Both the position numbers and the translations under genes were made by a program. This document shows, piece after piece, positions 8,740 through 20,500 of a stretch of DNA of 21,121 nucleotides. Position 1 is the first letter of the stretch. Each line of letters begins with the position of its first letter. The stretch is from Intoshia linei (taxonomy: Eukaryota; Orthonectida; Rhopaluridae), in contig LWCA01000668.1 in NCBI GenBank assembly GCA_001642005.1, positions 1-21,121 of the forward strand, in the 5' to 3' direction. The notes below the pieces were generated by a model. That model was not told where the DNA came from, ran no database searches, and worked only from the letters and a program-made list of their open reading frames with translations.

Positions 8740-9690
8740 TTACCAATTATATATCAATAATTAACCGAATCTTCACTTTATAAACATATTTTAGTCGAAT
8801 TTTACCAAATATTACAAAGGATTGTAATAAATATAAAAATGATACTAACAAGGTGATTTTAGTTTCGTTGTTCAGTTTCTATTAAAATTTTATTCAAAAT
8901 GTTTTGAAAATGAGAATTTCAAATTTAAAAATTGCGAAGGAATGAATCATATAGATTTTCACCCATATTTCTTTATTGGACATGCGTAGACGGTCACTGC
9001 ACATTTTTTTAAATTGTAGGATCAATATTTACATTTTCAATTTTTATTTTACATATTGTTAATCGAAATATTTGAAAAATATTGATTGATAATATATTAA
9101 AAATTATTTTTCATCGGAAATGCGTAGATTTCTCGTGTTGAACTTTTGTATTTATATCAACTGGAATAAGCTCTATCAGAATAATTTTTTTTTTAATTTT
9201 TGGACCGTTAATTATTTCACATTTTTTGTTTTAATAAAATATTTCGGAAAAAAAATATATGAATACTTAAATGCATTTTTGACCGTGAAGTCGTCACTTA
9301 TTCGGATTGAAATTTTCTGTGTGTGTTAACATGATATAACTCTACCACCTGTAAATTTTGTGAAATTCTAGGGCTGTTTTCAAAAAAAGGAAGGGTAATT
9401 TGGGGTTTTGGCCCTGAAGATATAATTTTTTTAAATCTAATTTTATGATAATTTTAATGATTTTAAAATTCGTATCAGCGTATATATTTTTTTTAAATTC
9501 TCCAACTCGTTTGATTTCAAAAAAAGGGACAATTGGGGTTTTTGACTAGTAAGATGTGAGTTTGGGAGGTTGAAATTTATCTTATTATACGTCCCGGAAA
9601 AAACTGTAATTCAAATGTAGACTTTATAAAATTCTAAGACTCGTAGTTATTTCAATAAAGTGGAACACACACAAACATATTATATAATTT
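8740..9690 (+). repeat. Family R, copy 2 (longest)
   Basis: The most complete copy. Head CAATAATTAACCGAATCTTC, then GCGAAGGAATGAATCATATA, TTAATCGAAATATTTGAAAA, ATGCGTAGATTTCTCG, TATTTATATCAACTGGAATA, the middle block GACCGTTAATTATTTCACA, GTTAACATGATATAACTC, GGAAGGGTAATTTGGGG, ACAATTGGGGTTTTTGAC, and tail ATAAAGTGGAACACACACAA. A 69-codon plus-strand open frame inside it is chance: other copies break it. Confidence 0.75.
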
Positions 9691-9814
9691 AGGATTAAAT
9701 ATTATATTTAAGTATTTACATTGTAATAGTAAATACTAAAATGTTCATTAAATAATGGTCAATGTAAAAGTTTGACGCTAATTTTTAAAAATTCATAAAA
9801 TAAACTAAACTTTC

Positions 9815-9882
9815 CTTGCGGTGCACTCCAACTCTACTCATGGCGCATTAGTGCGCCGAGGCACACCAGTTAATAATCACTG
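9815..9882. mobile_element. hAT-type right end, partner not identified
   Basis: The run GGCGCATTAGTGCGCCGAGG followed by CACACCAGTTAATAATCACTG is a classic hAT right terminus with a subterminal palindrome (GGCGCA...TGCGCC). It is followed by CTCTAAAC, which fits the hAT target preference. I could not find a left end with the same 8-mer; the CAGTGATTCTC end at 7216 is a candidate, but its flank does not match. Confidence 0.5.
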
Positions 9883-10580
9883 CTCTAAACTTAAAAAAAA
9901 GTTCTTGAGTTGGTAAAGAACTTAGTCGATTTTTTTATTACCATATTTTTAATTTATGTTATTAAGACGTATAATACACATATAAGTTGAATATTGATGA
10001 TATTTACAATTCACGACACCTTGGATCAACGATTTTGGAAATTTTTGTACTCTCGAGTCTTAAACCCATTTTGTTGATTAGTAAGTTAAGTAAGTTTGAC
10101 ATAGTAAATACATGGTTAATATACAAAAAGAACTCTAAAATAGCTACTTAAATAAATTCTAATTGAGTTTTGTCAATGTTGATACTTTACGGCGAAAAAA
10201 AAACCAAACTAATACAATTTTTAGTATCCAAAGATAGATAACTTACAATACAATTATAATTATATAATACTAACAATACAACATACTAAATTAATTTATT
10301 TAAAAAATCACTCAAGTGAAATACATTGTACGAACATGTGCAGAATTGACTTTTGTTGGTAATTTTAGTATTTTTAATTATTTAAAAATACTTTTGTAAA
10401 GTGGCCAACGAGGGTGCTGTTTCAAGGTTAAACTAGTTCAAAATTTGGATATCAATTGCTGTAAAGAAAATAGTGAAATTTAAATTAATATTTCGCACGA
10501 GACTTTCGAAAATTAAAAATATTCATTTTAATAAATATTTGAAAAAACAACTCATAAAAATACGTATTAGAAAATTAAAT
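9883..10580. other. Intergenic, no gene seen
   Basis: A+T-rich spacer between the hAT end and the 3' end of the unrecognised minus-strand gene. No exon, repeat or RNA gene could be supported. Confidence 0.5.
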
Positions 10581-11415
10581 TTATGAATAATAAAAGTTCA
10601 AAATTGGGTCAATTTCAAATTGGTTGGATGGAATAATGAGTGTCTTTATATTTTTACAAAAATTTTTACAAAGTAAAAATGTCATGTCCACTAACCATAA
10701 ATTTTATATACCTTCTACGTTGACTTCACCGATTTTAGATAAACGGTTATTTCTTAATTTCATCATCATTTTAGATAATATTGATTTAGCTAAATACAAT
10801 ACTTATTAAAGCGGTCAAGTATAAAATAATAATATAAAACTGGATTCATCAAAAAATTACATTTTTTAGGTTTGTTGATGTATTTATCGTCAATTGTTTC
10901 TAAATGTTTTTGACCTAGGGAGGTGAGAATATTTCTTTCATAATTGGTAATATTTATTATCATTCGATTCTGTAAATGAACTCTTATTTCTGTATTGAGG
11001 TAGTACCATTTGTTATTTCTCTAAACTGTAAAACCTAACTTAACGTGAAAATTACATTTAGCTTCCATTTGGACTTGTAGCCTTCGGTTACATTTTCACT
11101 AACAAGACTTTCTGTTATTTCAGATTCACTGTGCATAATGCTTAAATTTGGTAAATGTGTACAGTGAGTATTTAATGGTTTATACTATTTATAATGGAAT
11201 ATTTGTTTCTGTTTGTTAAATCTCTCACCAATCACCTTTCTAACTACTGCCTATTTATTCGAAAATGTATATTTGTGTCTTTATTAACCTTAAACACTAT
11301 GGTAAGATTATTTACCAAGGTCTAGGTTCATAGTAATTACATTATTTGAACTTGGCATTGCAATTCTAATCTGAATTTGTGGATTAAATTCAAAGTCGTA
11401 TGCCAATTCAACCAT
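10581..11415 (-). CDS. Unrecognised multi-exon protein gene
   Basis: Minus-strand exons joined by phase: start ATG 11415-11413 with an exon to 11341 or 11316 (MVELAYDFEFNPQIQIRIAMPSS...), then 11056-11184 (ending ...GYKSKWKLN), 10861-11020 (RNNKWYYLNTEIRVHLQ...), 10712-10789 (SKSILSKMMMKLRNNRL...), 10581-10690 (ends ...DPILNFYYS). The introns at 11021-11055 (35 nt) and 10790-10860 (71 nt) are well formed. The stretch 11185-11340 is unresolved: it may hold a 15-nt exon (11236-11250) or none. The last intron (10691-10711) would be only 21 nt. The product is small, Lys/Asn/Ile-rich, without an obvious signal peptide or membrane segment. I do not recognise the family. It is divergent from the BAR-PH-RhoGAP gene with 145 bp between start codons. 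Confidence 0.5.
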
Positions 11416-11560
11416 TTGTACTAATAAATAATAAAAATTTTAAAATTTTTATTTTCTCGTTTTTATATGGGAGTGTGTATGTTTACTTATACAAGAAATG
11501 AACAAATAATTAAATTAAATATTGATAATATAATATAGTTGAATTGTATTTTACATACAA
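11416..11560. promoter_or_regulatory. Shared intergenic region of two divergent genes
   Basis: Only 145 bp separate the two inferred start codons (11415 minus, 11561 plus). If both gene models are right this is a bidirectional promoter and holds both 5' UTRs. It is almost entirely A+T; no individual element can be identified. Confidence 0.4.
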
Positions 11561-14500
11561 ATGTTTGCTGCAAAAAATTTCAATTTCCCGGATGCCATAT
11601 CTAATACACCACAGCATTGTGAGAATGTATACAATACAGAGAAAAAATTGGAAAATGTTTATAAATACATTCAAAAACTCTACGAATACATTATCGAGTA
11701 TTCTAATTATTCTAAAAGTACATTTTAAATAAAATATTCTAAATAATATTCACATTAAACTTTATATTAATTTAGAATTAAGAAGAGTTTCTGACAACAT
11801 TACTGAACTGTTGGACAAATATTCAAACGAATATGGTGTTGACAGTAATTTATTCATTTTTTTAAATTAAAAGTAAGTGTATATACATATTAACTGTATT
11901 AAAATAATCTACAGCGTTCCCAACCCTTATATTCTTGTGGACCGGGTAAATGTAATTTATTGATGAGTAATAACAATAATATAACAATTATACAAATTTA
12001 AAACAACACTAGCTTGACTGTTATCTACTTGGTATAAACAGACACTATCTCAGTGTCAGTACTACACTGTAGTACATAGTTTTTTGTTCTTTTAAGAGTT
12101 TCGAATGAAGGAGTGGTTCCAAACTTATTTAAACATGTCTTTTCAATTCACATCCAATTAAATTTATATAGAATTATTCACACGATTATTTTTAACATTT
12201 GTGTAAAAAATTTAAAATTAATTTTGTGATCCCATTTTTTGAATTTAATAAAGAGAATTTTGCTATAACAATATTATTTTTCAATCACGTCCAGATTTTT
12301 TTTTAATTGACGGTAAAGTTGCAAAAATGTCAAACATAGGGGGTTTTTAAAGCCATCTTAAACACAATTAGAAACGCTATGTATTTGATGTAGCATCATA
12401 CATATATAATATATTAATTAATGTCATACTATATTTTGTTTAATAAAAAATATTATATTTAATTAGTTATTTTTATTTATATTTAATATAAAATGGAAAA
12501 CTAACTTATACATTTATATTATACATGTAGAATGCACTAACATTTATTTGCTTATTGAATATAATTATATTTTTTTTTCATATATTTCGCTACATTTCGT
12601 TCAATAGTATTCAATTCGGTTAATAATTTCGTAAGTTGTAACGCAAAGATTTTCCCTTTCCAATCATATATAATAATCCATATATGTACTTTATTTAACA
12701 TTTCTATTGACCTTCAAATATGCCTATTTTAGGCACCTTTTCGAACTTTAGCCGTATTTTAAAAAAAATCTGGACGTGATGCAGAAACACTGATTATACC
12801 ATTTTGTTCAGAATAAAAATCTCTTCCAGGTGCACTAAATTTTATTCTTGCACCTCAAAAAAAGTTGTTATTTTGTTGGGCAATGTAATATATTAAAAAT
12901 TATTTTTCATCGGCAATGCGTAAATTTCTCGGATTGAACTTTTGTATTTATATCAACTGGAATACGCTCTATCAGAATAATTTTTTTTTTTTAATTTTCG
13001 GACCGTTAATTATTTCACATTTTTTGTTTTAATAAAATATTTCGAAAAAAAAATATGAATACTAAAATGCTTTTTTGACCGTAAATTCGTCACTTATTCG
13101 GATTGAAATTTACTGTGTGTGTTAACAGGATACAACTGTACCACCTGTAAATTGTTTAAAATTCTAGGGCTGTTTTCATTAAAAAAAGAAGGGTAATTTG
13201 TGGTTTTGCTCCTGAAGATATTTTTTTTAAATTTATGATAATGTTTATGATTTTAAAATCCGTATCAGAGTATATATTTTTTTAAATTTTCCAACTCATT
13301 TGATTTTCAAAAAGAGGAACAATTGGGGTTTTTGATCCGTAAGATGTGAGCTTGGGAGGTTGAAATGTATTTTATTATACGTCCCAGAAAAAACTGTAAT
13401 TGAAATGTGGACTTTATAAAATACTAAGACTGGTAGTTATTTCAATAAAACGAAACACACACACAAACAAAAATAGCGTAGCATATTATATAAGTTAGGA
13501 TAACACTAGGGCACAAAATAAACCGAAAAAATATAGAATACTAATAATCCTACTAATGTAAAGAGTATATTATAATATATCGATAAAAATATCAACATAT
13601 TTCAAATGAATTTTACTAATACTGAAAAGCATTGTAATAAATATAAAAATGATAATAACAAAGTTGTACTTTTAGTACTGTCCCTGATTTAGAACAGAGG
13701 TGGGAAACCTTATCATGGTAACGGACCGGATGGTAGATTCTGATAATTTAGTGAGACGTACACATTAAAAATTCAACTAATAATGTTAATCTGATTATGG
13801 GGTATTATTAATTTTTTTGTTTTTGACACTTTTCTCATAATCAGGGTTATGGAGAGCCAATAGTAGGCCCGGGTGATATGCCCTTATCTTCCCCTCTCAA
13901 CGACCCTGCTCATAATTCATCCATTCTATAAAAATTTCGCTATCCTATCAATTATTTTTGCATCAAATCACAATAAGCCTTTGAGAATTAAATAATTAAC
14001 AAAACATAATCAATGTAAATCAGATAATTACTAGCCACTGTTAGTATTTAGTAAAATGATCGTGGATTAAAGAAATAAAAATATATTAAATTGGATAAAA
14101 ATAAAATCTATAAAGATAGAAAAAAATGGGGCCCTAGGTTGGCATCCTTGCTTTAGATCAGTGTTTCCCAACCTTTTTTATGCTAGACCCCACTGATAAA
14201 AAATTCGAGCAAATTATAATAAAATAATAATAAAAACAATAATAATGTATTTATTTTTTAGAATTAATGAGACAATTGAGGCTGACAATTCTGAGTTTAT
14301 TATTATTAGGTACTAAGGTTGTAAGCTTTAATCGTAGAGCTCCCCTTTTTGAAATTTGTAGTCTATGTATTTTTTTGTCAGTAAGTCTAAAATTGCACTA
14401 AACCCGCATTCTGCTAAATAGAGTATGGAAATAGCAACAAAGCAATCCTAGCAAAAGTAGTTAAAGTCGGATAATTTTGCAAATTTGTCATTTTCCATAT

Positions 14501-17500
14501 ACTCATCAATTTAGTTAAATTTGAATTTAATAGCTCACGATTATTAAAGATATATTTGTTTTTTTGTCATTCTAATAATTTAACAATACAATTAATTGGA
14601 TCAAGTATCGCATAACCACTTATAAACCTGAGAATAGTATATAAAATTAACAATAAATTAATCTAAAATTTTTATAATCCTATAAATTTGTAATATTTCC
14701 CAGGCTTCATCAAATTTCCAATGTCCCACGAAAAATTTCGTCATGCCCCACCAATGGGGCCTGGCCCTACGGTTGGGAAACACTGCTTTAGATCGTTATA
14801 ACTTGTGTCCTGCTTAATAAATTTTTTTTTAAATTTATAAATACAACATGTAGGTTTATACTATGTATATTAACATATTCTGAAAATACTTTTGAAATCC
14901 TCAAATATAATTTTCAATTTTTTGCACAGTGTTATTAATTAAAAACTTGCTTTAGCAAAATTTTCGAAAGAAATCAATTTTCGCAGAAAATTTAAGTGAA
15001 ATGGTGAATTCACAATTTATTTAAAACATACAATTTCTTTATAATTTCATTCACCCTTTCGGATCTCTCAATCATAGGATTAGAATAGGATAGGATCTTT
15101 AGTGGAATATTATAAATTATTTATGTTAAATAATTATAATTATAATAGATCAATCATTAGTGATTTGCAATAATTTTATAAAAAGTACCAAAAGTTCTTT
15201 CATCCGAACGGTAATAAATGGTTATGTAAATATTATAAAAAGAACTTTAGAATAAAATTCTAGTAAATGAAATTACAAAACCTTTGGAAAATATATGTAA
15301 ATCAATAATTAATATAAAGGTTTAGTAAACTCAAATTTAAGTTTAAATCTAAAATTAGGAAAATAAAAAAAAAACTGAAAAACAAAAATTAAAAGTAGAA
15401 AATATGCAAGATAAATTTATAAATTCAAAAGTTAACCCTGTTAAATCTGTTAGTGTAATACTTATGGAACAATTTTAATTTTATTGTAAATTATTATGTT
15501 TAGGAATTGTATTATAATGAATTGAATCTTTTAAGTAGATACCAATGCGATTATTTAATTAATATATCAGAAATCGAGCAACGGGTTAAATTTGAGACTA
15601 GTGAATGTGTCAGTCTTATTTTTATTGTTCATTAAAGCAGACATCCCCAACTTTTCCATTAAACACCCTCCAAATAGTTAAAGTTATAGTTAATAGTGGC
15701 TAACTTTATCCAACTTTTAAAACTACAATTTATGTCACATTTTTGTACAGTGATAAAGTCAATAGTCAAAAGTATTTCTAATGATTTTTAATTTTTTGAT
15801 TAAATCAACGCAAAAATTAATTTTTTTGTTTACTTTTAAATTTTTACAAGTCCACTCAAGATGTTCTAGATCCTGCGTTGGGAATGGCAGTTAAACATTA
15901 AACAATTGAATTTTTAATTTAAATTATAGGTTCTTTTAATGATCAACAATTCAATGAATTTGTACCATGAAATTTTTGAAATGGGTAAATCATTCATGAA
16001 AAACAATTTTGACATTTTCCAGTCAATTCAAGAGGTTAATGCATTTATTACAATTTATTAAAATATTTAAATTAGGCTCGCGTAAATTGGCAAAAATTAA
16101 AACTACTTGCAAACAAAGAAATGAAAACTAGTCTAAATGTAAGTAATTTGTTTAATTGGTTTAGTTTACAAGTTTTAATTTAAAGGGTAATATTTTAGAT
16201 AGCTCGTTATTCGCATAGTAAATTATATAACAATGAACTAAAAAGCTATTTTTATTTGGCAGATAAAAGTAATCATTTATAACAGATATGGGCACAGATC
16301 GACTAAAACTACCAATTATATTGTTTATTTGAATAGGTTCAATTAAAATATTGGTGCGAATTTAGAATAAAGTATTATGTATCAGTAAAATCTGAAAAAA
16401 TAAGCATAGAAATACCATAGATTGTTAGTGACTAATTAATCGATCGTTTATTGTCTAAAAATTAAAAATAACAATAGGAAATCGCATTGGTCATTCATAA
16501 TCATAAAAACCAGTAGACACAAACCATGTGTCTATAGCCTCTCTCCACGGTCATGCATATACCCTAGACACCTCTCTAAGGTTCTTGACTTGACATTTTC
16601 AATTTAACACACAAAATAACTTATATTCAAGAATATAATTTTTTAATGCTCAATTTGAAAAAATGAGGCCCCATGTTACAAACAGTAATTAATTCGTTGA
16701 GACCCGAAGAGGGTATCTAATACAATAGGATCGACAGTGAGGACACTTACTAAAGCGGTACTAATATATTTATATGTTTTTTATGGACCACCATACCCAA
16801 TGCGCATTTCCTGTCCCTGTTTTATATAATATATTTAATTAATACTTTAATGTTGGATAGAAAATTTTGCAATAAAGCTACCAAAAATATTTTTATCTTA
16901 TAAAATAACAGAAAGCAAACTCAGCATGTTTCGAACGGTAAAATTATTATTAATTTTAATTTTATTATTTTTTAGAATTATGATTATTCATTATAATTTT
17001 TATTTACATGAGATTTTCCCAAATACCGATCCGTGGAATTTTTTTTAAAAATATTTAAAATAGAAATACACAATAAATATTATATAATTATAATTACAAT
17101 AACCAAATCATCTAAACGTAAGTGAATAATTAGTTATAACGATTAAGTCATGGGGTGTTACAAACAATACGGTTAAATCAACAGAATGATCACAGAAGCA
17201 GAGGTAACGCTTTTGAAACATTTTAAAATAAAAAATAAATTTCATCATACCCTAAAACATTTTCAACAAAGATACAACGGAAAAAAATTGAAAGGTCTCA
17301 TTAAATATTAGGTGAAGTACACGAAAATCACCAATCTGTCATCATTAAAATGTTTTATTTATACATACTAATTCCTTGTTAACGGAATAATTAGTCCTGA
17401 AAAAAATCCCATTCTGCTAACTAGGATTTTTTTATAAATAATATAAATTATATACATAAAAACAGTGGTTCCCGGTTGAGGTTCAAAATTATATGCCTGG

Positions 17501-20500
17501 GGTCCGTGACATTCAAATAAAATGTAGGAAAATTTTCATCAACTTTTGTTTATTTTTATAGGAGAATTTTTAATATTTATTACATAGGTTCTAGATCAGG
17601 GGTGCACAACCTTTCCACCAATTTAGCCACAATGCTACTTTTCTCATTGATACTACCACTGCACCAAATTACTTCGACATTGAAAAAGTTTACTCTGGAA
17701 CTAAATTTTAGGTCTAATAAAATAGTTTTCTTTAAATTTTAATATCAGCAAGTTTTAATTAATAATTTTCAATTAAAATTAATCCTTAATTCACTCATAT
17801 AAATTAACACCACATTTGTCATTTATCTGAATCGGAATAAATAGCAATATTAGGATTACTGCAGTTCTTTTCATTGGGGTGACTGGTCACCAAAGGGGTG
17901 AATACGAAAATTTAGATGATTGTAGGCTAATCTACAATTTTCAACATATTTCATTAAATCATATAATTTAATATAATCTTATGAGAAAAAACCAAAATTT
18001 TACCAACTCTTAAGGAAGAAATCCATTTTTACCAAAGATTTAGAATAAAAAACCAAATTTTACTAACCCTTAAAGAAAAAAATCGCTTTTACCAATATTT
18101 TTATGAAACATCCCATTTTATTAAATTTTTAGATTAATAATTCTTCTGACTGATTTCATAAGAAAATACCTAATTTTAAAAAAATTTGAAAAATATAATA
18201 TATACTCCTTTTATTAATATTTTTTTGAAAAAACATTAATTATTAATTTTTCGGTAAATAATTAATATTAATTGGTCAACAGAAAAAAGTTTTATTAAAA
18301 ACCGATTTGTTGATACATTAGAGTGGAAGACATAAAAAAAAAAGTAAATATTAATAATGACATAAAAAAGATATCAGTGACTGCCTTAATTTTATGTGCT
18401 GTTCGCTAACATTTGAGAAACTGGGGCAAAGTCAAGAATGTAACTTTTTGATTAAAATATTTTAAATAGACCTTGAATAAAATCTCATTTTAACTTTTCA
18501 ATTTGAAGTAAAATGATATATTGCATTATGGTCAAATTTATTGCCCACGACCCCACATAAACGCTCTCACGGTCGCACGTTGTGCACTCCTGTTCTAGAT
18601 GTTGATTATCTTAAAGCCTAGACGATCGTTACATTATAATTCAAAAATCCCACTTATCTCACCATAAATAACATTTTATCCAAAATACCATTTCTAATCC
18701 TAGGAAAAAATCGACTGTTAAATTGCAAAGGAGATTGTACTGTTAAAATTTAATAATTATTAAATTTTTCCAAGTCATTACAAATAACTGGCTCACGAGA
18801 AACATTAGAGCAAAATGCCTATCCACAGTGAAGAAAGTGAAGGGAACCACCGCTTAACATGTTAATAAATAACTATATTTAAATTATAAAATATAAATTA
18901 TAATATATGAAATAATATTAATAATAATTAGAATCGAATTTGGACAACACACATTGTAAAAAATGTTAGCTTTTGTGATGATCAAGACAAAAAAAAGTTT
19001 ACCATTACTTTTTATTTTATTGAGTAATGAAATAATTGTATGGATTAAAAAATTTATAATAGTGACACTACATTAAATGTTCAAGCACTCAGTGATGGAT
19101 GCTTTTACGGGTGGAAAAAAACCTTGAACCAAATGAATCGCAAATATTCTACCAAATTAATGGTAATATTTGATATCACGATTTATTAGTTTACGATTAT
19201 TTAATTGTGACAAGTTTTTTGGTAGAATTAAAATATTCCGCCCTCGACACAGCTAGGTACTGTTTGTACACAGTACATATCAAATCAAGTTAGAAGTCAT
19301 AAAATTTAAATAATTCTTAAAACATGTTATAAACGGTAAAATTCGTTTTTAAATAAAATTGAAGATACAAATTCTTGTGATAAAACATTCGTTGAGAAAA
19401 ACTGTCCTAGAATGTTCGTTTTTAAACTGTTTATATTACATTCTTAATGTTTTAATTTTTAAATAAATGGTAACACAAATATTGCATTTTATACCACTTT
19501 GAATTTCTTCCTATTTTTATGTCTTTTATATTGTAGATAAACGATTCCAAAAGTATGTATATTGATGGTAATTAATTAATTTATTTCATGACATATTTTA
19601 GATTATATTTAGATAAAAAGGTACTAACCATAATTGATTGTCTTATTTCTACGATTGAAAATAAAGGTATTTATTAAAAACAAAATAGAGAAATTCAGTC
19701 GAACCTCGTTCTGGGCACTTTTTTTGCAAGTGCCTCGAAATGAGAGGTTTTAATAAATAACTTAATCTTTCATTAAATTCTTAAATTATAGCAATATATT
19801 ATTATATCATACTTATTGGTATTACATTCCATCCCGATTTACGGTGGTATTTCAGCTAACTTGCCGAGAATAAAATTTTTATAAAAGCATTTCTGACAAA
19901 TTTTTACATTATAATGTAATATACTCAGATTTATTATGTCATTGTAATTCAAAATCTTAAACATTTTTATGAAGTAAATGTACCTGAAATCAAATTAATT
20001 AATATTTTTGCAATTAATATATACTCAATGTTATGAACCATAATGGAAAATACAGAATATCCCGAACATATAGGTTCGGCTCTGCTTGACAAGTAGCATA
20101 GATTAAATTACATTTAGAAATCAACTTTGAAGGCATTTACAGAATAGATGGTTCAAAGTTGGCCAAAGATGAATTGCTTGCAGAAATATGTATCTTATAT
20201 TTATTAATTACTACACATGTAGTGCTGGCAATCGATGAAATGTATAGATAAATTTTTTTAAATGAAAATTGTAGGATTAATATTTACATTTTAAATTTTT
20301 ATTTTAATCGAAATATTTGAAAAATATTGGTTGATAATATATTCAAAATTATTTTTCACCGGGAATGCGTAGATTTCTGGGGCTGAAATTTTATATTTAT
20401 ATCAACTGGAATAAGCTCTTTTAATTTTTTTTTTTTAATTTTCGTATCGTTAATTATTTCACATTTTTTGTTTTAATGAAATATTTCGAAAAAAAAATAT

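Larger units (their letters stand above)
11845..15148 (+). other. 3.3-kb intron of the BAR-PH-RhoGAP gene
   Basis: It joins ...SNEYGVD (exon ending with A) to ...NQSLVICNN (exon starting AT) in matching phase. It contains a hAT-like left end near 11912 (CAGCGTTCCCAACCC), the MITE 12284-12780, family R copy 3, an R head fragment and two abutting hAT elements. No exon could be found inside, and the BAR domain is complete without one. Confidence 0.7.
17463..18852. mobile_element. Outer hAT-type element hosting a nested hAT
   Basis: CAGTGGTTCCCGGTTGAGG at 17463 is a hAT left end. GGGAACCACCG ending at 18852 is a matching right end (rc CGGTGGTTCCC). The flanking 8-mers CATAAAAA and CTTAACAT agree at only five of eight positions. 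After removing the inner element, about 390 bp remain, a size similar to the other small elements here. Confidence 0.45.
16430..18931 (+). other. About 2.5-kb intron region between PH-domain exons
   Basis: It lies between the QLKYW exon (about 16336-16420) and the exon starting NRIWTTHIVK (18932). The exact donor is unclear: a TAG follows ...ISIEIP, and a GTAAAA donor sits a little upstream. The region holds a GC-richer stretch at 16500-16580 with a TAGACAC...GTGTCTA hairpin, a short open frame (16926-17048), and nested hAT elements (17463-18852). No further exon was recognised. Confidence 0.5.

Noticed and set aside
9120-9329. Plus-strand 69-codon frame
   Set aside because: It lies inside repeat R copy 2 and is broken in copies 1, 3 and 4.
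10624-10809. Plus-strand 61-codon frame
   Set aside because: Antisense to exons of the minus-strand gene, which have consistent splice phases.
11544-11732. Plus-strand 62-codon frame
   Set aside because: Out of frame with the first BAR exon (ATG 11561), which splices in phase and fits the BAR pattern.
12542-12700. 50-codon minus-strand frame starting MLNKVHIW
   Set aside because: It lies within a MITE; a frame of this length is expected by chance in this much DNA and has no splice partners.
19360-19450. Plus-strand stretch EDTNSCDKTFVEKNCPRMFVF resembling a PH strand
   Set aside because: It lies after the end of the PH domain in gene order and lacks good splice sites in a fitting phase; it may hide the missing linker exon but cannot be called.
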